A stretch of 64,000 nucleotides of DNA from Acinetobacter sp. ANC 4173. Its GTDB lineage: Bacteria > Pseudomonadota > Gammaproteobacteria > Pseudomonadales > Moraxellaceae. Under the pieces are notes generated by a model. The model did no database searches and was not told where the DNA came from. It saw only the letters and a list, made by a program, of their open reading frames with translations. Below are positions 57,794 through 64,000 of the stretch, piece after piece (within the stretch, counting starts at the first letter, position 1; every line of letters begins with the position of its first letter). Position numbers and translations under genes: made by a program. The stretch is from NCBI RefSeq assembly GCF_004331255.1, contig NZ_SJOF01000012.1, positions 62,001 through 126,000 of the forward strand. The letters run 5' to 3'.

Positions 57794-57809
57794 GTTGAAT
57801 CTCTGATTT

Positions 57810-58655
57810 TTATTTCACGTATTTTTGCAACAACGGATAACCGATTCCAAGTAACTTGGTATATAGACTTGGGGCAGCTCGTTTTAACCACCAAAATAAC
57901 TTGGCATCTGGTTGCGGAATGGTATACAGCTTATTCGCATCAAGTCGATCCAAGGTTTTAACCACCACTTGGTCACTATTGATAAAAGCATGATTCATCA
58001 GTAAATGATTGGCTAAACCAGAATAATGCTGTGGTAAGCGCCCATTTTTCATAATATTGGTTGGCACCAAAGTTGGACAAAGCACATTAACGCGGATATT
58101 AGCACTGCGAAGTTCTGCTGAAAGTGTTTCTGACAATGCTAAAACACTCGACTTCGTTACATTATATGCCGTCATTTCGGGTGCAGCAGAAAACCCTGCG
58201 GCAGAGGCTACATTAATAATTGCACCAAAACCTTGCTGTTTAAATTTTGGGACAAAATAATGACATCCATGAATCACGCCCCATAAATTGACATGCATAC
58301 ACCATTGCCAATCTTCTAGGCTGACTTCATCAAACTTTCCACCCAGACCAACTCCCGCATTGTTCACAATTAAAGTGGTTGCATGCCCCATTAATTGTTC
58401 AGCTTGCTCTGCCAATGCTTTCACTTGCTCAGCACACCCCACATCACATTGCACAGCAAAAGCATCCGTTTGATATTGATTTTGAATCAAGCTCACGGTT
58501 TCTTCAGCAGCACTGAGATCAATATCTGCACAAACCACCACCCCTCCGCGCCGAGCAAGTTCTAGTGCAAAACTCCGCCCAATACCACTCCCCGCACCTG
58601 TTACCACGACGTAAGCATGCTTGCTTGGTTTACTTTTTTTATTAAAAATTGTCAT
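57810..58655 (-). CDS. Short-chain dehydrogenase/reductase
   Basis: This 281-residue SDR has the cofactor motif TGAGSGIG (about 19-26), NNAGVG, and the catalytic Ser-Tyr-Lys with YNVTK. It probably interconverts an alcohol and a ketone or aldehyde with NAD(P). The last 60 residues (KLFWWLKRAAPSLYTKLLGIGYPLLQKY) are amphipathic and may associate with membrane. It sits 17 bases upstream of the broken monooxygenase on the same strand, which suggests a former pathway in which it made the ketone substrate (inference). Confidence 0.88.
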   Translation of the reverse strand: MTIFNKKSKPSKHAYVVVTGAGSGIGRSFALELARRGGVVVCADIDLSAAEETVSLIQNQYQTDAFAVQCDVGCAEQVKALAEQAEQLMGHATTLIVNNAGVGLGGKFDEVSLEDWQWCMHVNLWGVIHGCHYFVPKFKQQGFGAIINVASAAGFSAAPEMTAYNVTKSSVLALSETLSAELRSANIRVNVLCPTLVPTNIMKNGRLPQHYSGLANHLLMNHAFINSDQVVVKTLDRLDANKLYTIPQPDAKLFWWLKRAAPSLYTKLLGIGYPLLQKYVK

Positions 58656-58673
58656 TTTAAAATTCCCGCTTTG

Positions 58674-59630
58674 TTATGAACGTAAACTAGGGGTAAATTC
58701 ACGCATAAAATAAGGCACTAAAATGCCGTCTTCAGGGTTTAACAGCTTTTCTTTGTAATAGCTTAAATAAGCAGAAGTATCATGATCATTGGGATGAAAA
58801 TCAGGGCGTAAATAATCAAAAATATGCTGCATGGTACTACCATAAACACCATCTTTTAAGCCAAAAATTAGGCTAAAACTATAAGGTAGTTCCTTCCAGC
58901 AGCTCCAACGAATCAGATTTTTCGGTTCTCGGTAAAATGGCACCAGAAATGAAGCGGCTGAAATTAAAATAAGAATCGTAATGAGCGCAGGGAAAAATCC
59001 TGCGATACGCAGTGCATAATTATTGGATAAGGCTTGGAATACATCATAAGCAATATCCTTATGCTCAGACTCTTCGAGCATATGCCACATCCAAATGGCA
59101 CGCTGCTTTTCATCTCGAGAATGGAAGAAAATTTCCTCATGCTTCATCATGTATTCAGCCAATACAGCAGTGAAATGCTCAATACCCGCCATGAGCGATA
59201 GTTTCATGGGTTGAGGTAAGCGGTTAAATCCATAATCAAATGCCCAACCCGCCCACGTACGAAACAACTGCACAGGATAATCCGCTTCTAAAAATGCATC
59301 ATTTAACTTATTATGCATTTTAGAATGAATCGCCTCTTGACCAATCAAAGCCGTCACACGTTGTTTCAGCAGTGGATCTTTGAGCAATTCACGATGATAG
59401 CGTGCCGTATCTATCACCAAATCCTCTCCAAACGTAAGAAAAATGGAAAGTGATGCAAAATATGCACTTGCCAATTCTGTATTGAGATAAAACTTGGAAT
59501 CAATTTCTTTGGGATCAAAGTCAAATTGCATGTGCCGAATCGGAATCACGGGAGACTGTTTCAAAGCATCAAAAAGAGGCCCAGAAAATACATGATTCAA
59601 TGTATTTTTAAGTGGTGTAATGAATTGCAT
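58674..59630 (-). CDS. Metal-dependent hydrolase-like protein (PF10118 type)
   Basis: This 318-residue protein resembles the predicted metal-dependent hydrolase family PF10118. It is His/Glu-rich (IGQEAIHSKMHNKLNDAF, GIEHFTAVLAEYMMKHEE, HMLEESEHKDIAYDVF), a pattern that could bind a di-metal centre like ferritin-type oxidases. One hydrophobic span is near residues 210-232. The ATG at 59630 has AAGGA about 7 bases upstream, whereas the ATG at 59636 is too close, so 59630 is chosen. The family is commonly found with SDR and monooxygenase genes in Acinetobacter; its reaction is unknown. Confidence 0.8.
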   Translation of the reverse strand: MQFITPLKNTLNHVFSGPLFDALKQSPVIPIRHMQFDFDPKEIDSKFYLNTELASAYFASLSIFLTFGEDLVIDTARYHRELLKDPLLKQRVTALIGQEAIHSKMHNKLNDAFLEADYPVQLFRTWAGWAFDYGFNRLPQPMKLSLMAGIEHFTAVLAEYMMKHEEIFFHSRDEKQRAIWMWHMLEESEHKDIAYDVFQALSNNYALRIAGFFPALITILILISAASFLVPFYREPKNLIRWSCWKELPYSFSLIFGLKDGVYGSTMQHIFDYLRPDFHPNDHDTSAYLSYYKEKLLNPEDGILVPYFMREFTPSLRS

Positions 59631-59825
59631 GACCATTCCTTATTTTTCTACTGTAAGTGCAACTTTGTGGTATTGCGCATACTGCTTGAGCATGTAGCTA
59701 CAGTAAAAAACTAAGTGAGCCTATGCGGCTTGCCACTAGCAATTCAGGTCATTTAATTTGCAATTTCTGCCTTTCCTCATGCTTGTCCGACAGTTTTCCT
59801 ACAAAATTATCTGCATGGGACAAAA

Positions 59826-60311
59826 TCATGCTTTGGGTGCCAAAAAAGGAATGCATTGTTCATAAGCATTGCAGTCCTGTCCTTGTGTTTTTTTAATAAA
59901 ATAATCTTGTACCATTTGCGCCTGCTGCTCTATTCCATAATTTAAAAACAATTTTCCTTGTTGGATAACATAGTGATAACGGCGATCAAATAATGCCTTG
60001 CGTACCACAGCCATGCCTTGTTGATATTGCCACACATGCGTCATCTCATGAATAAACCAAGATTGCAAACCGAGTGAACACTTTGAAAAATCATGACAGT
60101 AATTTTGTGCGTGAAAATAAATATGTCCATTTGGACTGATGGCATGATTTTTAAGTACGGCTTTATGCGCAATAATTTGAACCAGATCCAACTGAATCGT
60201 GTCTGCAAAAATCCATCGAACCAATGATTTTTCACCTTCGGTCAAAGGTCGTCGCGACAAAACACCTACGCTTTGAATAGCCTGAATCAGAGTCGATAAA
60301 TATCGCAACAT
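59826..60311 (-). CDS. Small HExxH-type protein, hypothetical
   Basis: This 161-residue protein contains FIHEMTHVWQYQQG (about 93-106), a zincin-like HExxH motif. The N-terminal half has RPLTEGEKSLVRWIFADTIQLDLVQII, similar to the start of DUF4157/Vgr-related proteins. It has no signal peptide and three or more cysteines. The ATG at 60311 has AAGG about 8 bases upstream and is preferred over 60350. It could be a small peptidase or an inactive binding domain. No type VI secretion gene is nearby. Confidence 0.65.
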   Translation of the reverse strand: MLRYLSTLIQAIQSVGVLSRRPLTEGEKSLVRWIFADTIQLDLVQIIAHKAVLKNHAISPNGHIYFHAQNYCHDFSKCSLGLQSWFIHEMTHVWQYQQGMAVVRKALFDRRYHYVIQQGKLFLNYGIEQQAQMVQDYFIKKTQGQDCNAYEQCIPFLAPKA

Positions 60312-60550
60312 ATCTTTAACCTTTTCAGTGAAATATAAGTAACTTCCCATCTACAATTATGAATTGTTTTTCTAAATGCAAATAAGAATTTTTTTTGAAT
60401 TTATACACTACATTTGTCGCAATTCGTATATAGTATCAACGCAAATCATTTATTCATTATTTTGTCGTTGATTACACAGTACTGAACCGATAACCATAAG
60501 AAACTCAGTCATCTGTGTACACATCCCTATAGCTTTAGGATTAAGTTGGA

Positions 60551-62176
60551 ATGAAAAGTTTTAAAATTGCCCTAGCACAATTCTCTCCGCATATTGGTAA
60601 TATCGAAGCAAATGCTGAAAAAATGCAACAATTGGCAAATGAAGCCAAAGCGCAAAAATCAGATTTAATTATCTTCCCTGAATTAGCAACCATTGGTTAT
60701 CCCGCCGAAGATTTACTGTTGCGTCCAAGCCTGTCTAAACGCACACAACAAGCGTTTGAACAGCTTAGCCAAGTAAAAGACATTGTCATGGTCTTTGGTT
60801 TTGTCAATCAAACTGAAGATGGGCAACGCTATAACTCTGCCGCAGTGATGAAAGACGGTAAGATTCTCGGGGTTTATAACAAGCAAAACTTGCCAAATTA
60901 TGGCGTGTTTGATGAAAAACGTTATTTTAACGAAGGCCATCAGCACTTGGTATTTGAATACCTCGGACATAAATTCGGTGTACTGATTTGTGAAGATATC
61001 TGGTCACTGAATACCGTTCAGCAACTTGCCCAACTGAATGTAGAAACGGCTTTAGTCCTAAATGCTTCACCATATGAAGTGGGTAAGCCACAGCACCGTG
61101 TTGAAACCATGTCTGCTCTTGCGAAACAAATGAACCTCAATTTGGTTTATGCCAACCAAGTTGGTGGTCAAGATGATTTAATTTTTGACGGCACCAGTTT
61201 TGTCATTAACAAAGACGGCGCTGTTGCACTACAAGCACCAAGTTTTAAAGAAACATTGCTCTATTCGGACTATATTGCCGAACAACAAAGCTATCAAGTT
61301 ACTGAAAGCAGTCCAACCCTCGAAACCATGGCAGAAATTTATCAAGCTTTGGTGATGGCAACGCGTGACTATGTTCACCGTTCGGGCTTCCCAGGCGTGA
61401 TTTTAGGCCTTTCAGGTGGGATTGACTCAGCATTGACCCTTGCGATTGCAGTAGATGCGATTGGTGCTGACAAAGTACAAGCGGTCATGATGCCTTATAC
61501 TTATACGTCGCAAATCAGTGTAGAAGATGCTGCAGCACAAGCGAAGAATATGGGCATTACCTTTGGTATCGCGGAAATTAATCCGATTGTAAACAGCTTT
61601 ATGCAAACGCTTTATCCATTCTTTGGTAATGCACCTGCTGATGCCACTGAAGAAAATTTACAAGCACGTACACGCGGTACGCTATTGATGGGCTTATCGA
61701 ATAAGTTTGGTAACCTTGTCCTTTCTACAGGCAATAAATCAGAACTTTCTGTCGGCTATTGCACACTGTATGGCGATATGGTCGGCGGTTTTGCTGTTCT
61801 GAAAGATGTGTATAAGACCATTGTGTTTGAATTGGCGAAATACCGTAACAGTATCTCTGAAACACCTGTAATTCCAGAACGTGTGATTACTCGTCCGCCT
61901 TCAGCAGAACTCCGCCCAGACCAAACCGACCAAGACTCATTACCTGCTTATGACGTCCTCGATGCGATTCTGTATGCCTACATCGAAGAAGACATGAGCC
62001 AAGATGACATTATTGCCAAAGGCTTTGATGCAGACGTTGTGAAAAAAGTGATTCGCCTCGTCGACTTTAATGAATATAAACGTCGCCAGGGCTCTATTGG
62101 GCCACGTATTAGCTCACGTGCCTTTAGCCGCGAACGTCGTTACCCAATCATCAATGGTTGGAAAGCTGGTCTATAA
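60551..62176 (+). CDS. nadE: Glutamine-dependent NAD+ synthetase
   Basis: NadE makes NAD+ from nicotinate adenine dinucleotide, ATP and glutamine-derived ammonia. The 541-residue protein fuses an N-terminal nitrilase-type glutaminase domain (about 1-260: catalytic Glu in FPELATIGYPAEDLLLR, Lys in YNKQNLPNYGVF, Cys in VLICEDIW) to a synthetase domain with LGLSGGIDSALTL. It ends in SSRAFSRERRYPIINGW. TAGGATTAAG precedes the ATG. The gene is monocistronic with its own terminator. Confidence 0.97.
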   Translation: MKSFKIALAQFSPHIGNIEANAEKMQQLANEAKAQKSDLIIFPELATIGYPAEDLLLRPSLSKRTQQAFEQLSQVKDIVMVFGFVNQTEDGQRYNSAAVMKDGKILGVYNKQNLPNYGVFDEKRYFNEGHQHLVFEYLGHKFGVLICEDIWSLNTVQQLAQLNVETALVLNASPYEVGKPQHRVETMSALAKQMNLNLVYANQVGGQDDLIFDGTSFVINKDGAVALQAPSFKETLLYSDYIAEQQSYQVTESSPTLETMAEIYQALVMATRDYVHRSGFPGVILGLSGGIDSALTLAIAVDAIGADKVQAVMMPYTYTSQISVEDAAAQAKNMGITFGIAEINPIVNSFMQTLYPFFGNAPADATEENLQARTRGTLLMGLSNKFGNLVLSTGNKSELSVGYCTLYGDMVGGFAVLKDVYKTIVFELAKYRNSISETPVIPERVITRPPSAELRPDQTDQDSLPAYDVLDAILYAYIEEDMSQDDIIAKGFDADVVKKVIRLVDFNEYKRRQGSIGPRISSRAFSRERRYPIINGWKAGL

Positions 62177-62191
62177 CCGCAAATAGAAACA

Positions 62192-62224
62192 TCAAAGCCC
62201 AAACTAAAGTTTGGGCTTTTTTTA
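62192..62224 (+). terminator. Terminator after nadE
   Basis: AAAGCCCAAAC and GTTTGGGCTTT form a stem with a T tract. (The loop is TAAA-type.). Confidence 0.9.
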
Positions 62225-62254
62225 TGCGCAAAATATTTTTTCTCTTTTTTCACG

Positions 62255-62289
62255 CACAAAAAAAGAGACCAAGCTGAGAGCTTGGTCTA
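62255..62289 (-). terminator. Terminator of tRNA-Met copy 1
   Basis: AGACCAAGCT and AGCTTGGTCT form a hairpin followed on the minus strand by CTTTTTTT, just past the tRNA 3' end. Confidence 0.88.
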
Positions 62290-62295
62290 TAAAAA

Positions 62296-62372
62296 TGGTG
62301 GCTATGACGAGACTTGAACTTGTGACCCCCGCATTATGAGTGCGGTGCTCTAACCAACTGAGCTACATAGCC
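62296..62372 (-). tRNA. tRNA-Met (CAT, elongator), copy 1
   Basis: The 77-nt sequence forms a full cloverleaf with acceptor GGCTATG/CATAGCC, anticodon stem CCGCA/TGCGG with loop CTCATAA (anticodon CAT), variable loop and encoded CCA. It matches elongator tRNA-Met, not the initiator, since it lacks the three G-C anticodon-stem pairs. A promoter lies upstream (TTGACG at 62411-62416, 17 bases, GATAAT at 62388-62393). Confidence 0.96.
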
Positions 62373-62792
62373 GTAAACTGTGTGCGCATTATCTAAATTT
62401 CATGTCTATGCGTCAAGCCTTTTTCTGCATGAGTGTTCAGAGTTTAAACAGTTGATCTATTGAGTCTATAAGTTCACCCATATTTGTATAATTTTCATCA
62501 GATTACTATCAAAGCACAAACACAAGATTCCGTTTTTAATGATCGTCTATACGCTCAACTTACATCCTCTGTCCCAAACATATATGTAAATAGCAAGGAT
62601 GAGCCATATCGCCCACGAAATGGATAGATGATGCGACAACAATCAACTTCATACATGTTGGTAAATGAACTATATCTGTAACGCTCTTCTAATCCTCACT
62701 CTGAAATCACATGTTTACTGAAAAATGAAATGGCTTAAAGACTGAAGCTCCGCTTATTATTTTACCGATACAATGTCTAATCATAAATTTTA
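62373..62792. other. Spacer between the two tRNA-Met genes
   Basis: Apart from the promoter of copy 1 and terminator of copy 2, this stretch of about 420 bases shows no gene. It is moderately AT-rich. No repeat beyond the duplicated tRNA was noticed. Confidence 0.5.
62388..62416 (-). promoter_or_regulatory. Promoter of tRNA-Met copy 1
   Basis: On the minus strand TTGACG, a 17-base spacer, then GATAAT, followed by GCGC, fits a strong sigma70 promoter. Confidence 0.8.
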
Positions 62793-62825
62793 GACAAAAA
62801 AAATCACGTTATAGGAACGTGATTT
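62793..62825 (-). terminator. Terminator of tRNA-Met copy 2
   Basis: AAATCACGTT and AACGTGATTT form a 10-bp stem followed on the minus strand by TTTTT. Confidence 0.85.
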
Positions 62826-62831
62826 ATAAAA

Positions 62832-62908
62832 TGGTGGCTATGACGAGACTTGAACTTGTGACCCCCGCATTATGAGTGCGGTGCTCTAACCAACTGAGCT
62901 ACATAGCC
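62832..62908 (-). tRNA. tRNA-Met (CAT, elongator), copy 2
   Basis: The sequence is identical over the full 77 nt to copy 1, again with encoded CCA. It has its own promoter (TTGACG at 62947-62952 and CATAAT at 62924-62929) and terminator, so each copy is an independent unit. Confidence 0.96.
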
Positions 62909-62923
62909 GTAAACTGTGCGCGC

Positions 62924-62952
62924 ATTATGTGATTTTATCTTTAGTACGTCAA
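62924..62952 (-). promoter_or_regulatory. Promoter of tRNA-Met copy 2
   Basis: On the minus strand TTGACG, a 17-base spacer and CATAAT are followed by GCGCGCAC, as at copy 1. Confidence 0.8.
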
Positions 62953-62985
62953 GTACCTAATGCGCTTAATTGATCAAAATTTGGT

Positions 62986-63359
<374 letters not shown>

Positions 63360-63385
63360 GAAGCGCATAGTATCAAATCTTAGAC

Positions 63386-63649
63386 TTAATTGCTTGCGCT
63401 TTTTTGAGCAATCAGCTTTTTATATTTATCCATCAGCTCATTCTCAGTTTCAGCATGATTGGGATCAAGTGGGATACAGTCTACAGGACAAAAGAGCTGA
63501 CACTGCGGTTGATCATGATGCCCCACACATTCAGTACATAAATCAGGGTTAATTTCGTAAATCAATTCACCCATAAAAATTGCTTCATTAGGGCAAACAG
63601 GTTCACAAACATCACAATTGATGCATTCATCAGTTATATATAAAGACAC
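63386..63649 (-). CDS. yfhL: YfhL-family 4Fe-4S dicluster ferredoxin
   Basis: This 87-residue ferredoxin has two 4Fe-4S motifs, CINCDVCEPVCP and CTECVGHHDQPQCQLFCP, the second with the insertion typical of YfhL/FdxA-like proteins. The start at 63679 gives an extra ten residues that overlap coaD. The GTG at 63649, one base after the coaD stop, has AAGG about 8 bases upstream and matches the family N-terminus (SLYITDECINC). It is co-transcribed with coaD, a common Acinetobacter and Pseudomonas arrangement. Its electron partner is unknown. Confidence 0.92.
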   Translation of the reverse strand: MSLYITDECINCDVCEPVCPNEAIFMGELIYEINPDLCTECVGHHDQPQCQLFCPVDCIPLDPNHAETENELMDKYKKLIAQKSASN

Positions 63650-63650
63650 T

Positions 63651-64000
<350 letters not shown>

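Noticed and set aside
57565..57798. Plus-strand ORF at the start of the monooxygenase
   Set aside because: It is antisense to the pseudogene N-terminus and has no protein-like features.
62373..62831. Integrated element between tRNA genes
   Set aside because: No integrase or flanking partial tRNA repeat was found; both tRNA copies are complete.

Overview
The window is an ordinary stretch of chromosome from a gammaproteobacterium of the genus Acinetobacter. The base composition is AT-rich (about 40% GC by eye). Several features point to this genus: two DcaP-type porins, an orphan RsxB next to endonuclease III, small TetR/LysR-controlled aromatic-type genes, a META/DUF4377 lipoprotein, and a gltA / sdhCDAB / sucAB-lpdA-sucCD block. 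No rRNA, insertion sequence, prophage or CRISPR array was seen. The left edge cuts lon and the right edge cuts coaD.

Layout. 1-8 kb: end of lon, a VOC protein, a secreted M28 peptidase, rlmH, a DODA-type dioxygenase, a META/DUF4377 lipoprotein, gdhA, then rsxB-nth. 8-16 kb: adk, a DUF445 membrane protein, an envelope protein of unknown role, mrdA-rsmD (PBP2 and a 16S rRNA methyltransferase), three tandem small lipoproteins (two extremely His/Asp-rich) and a small secreted protein. 16-23 kb: an MhpA-like hydroxylase convergent with a tetR-MFS-lysR-GST operon, a thioesterase and a patatin. 23-32 kb: an AGCS symporter, gltS, two DcaP-like porins, a zinc peptidase and a DUF808 protein.

32-42 kb: trpS is followed by a probable small RNA at the position I recall for Aar of A. 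baylyi. About 8 kb of probable accessory genes follow (yqiJ-yqiK flotillin pair, tandem VOC protein, two outer-membrane-type proteins, copper amine oxidase, LuxR-type regulator) before sucD. 42-56 kb: the TCA-cycle block on the minus strand (sdhCDAB, sucAB, lpdA, sucCD), divergent from gltA. It encodes citrate synthase, 2-oxoglutarate dehydrogenase, succinyl-CoA synthetase and succinate dehydrogenase. 56-64 kb: a broken Baeyer-Villiger-type monooxygenase with an SDR and a PF10118-type hydrolase, a small HExxH-type protein, nadE, two identical elongator tRNA-Met genes, rnpB, a YfhL-type ferredoxin and coaD.

Most of the window is core metabolism. The least explained parts are the His-rich lipoprotein cluster (13.8-15.0 kb), the trpS-sucD interval with its structured RNA and 10-bp tandem repeats, and the pseudogenised monooxygenase. 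No wholly new multi-gene system could be demonstrated from sequence alone.
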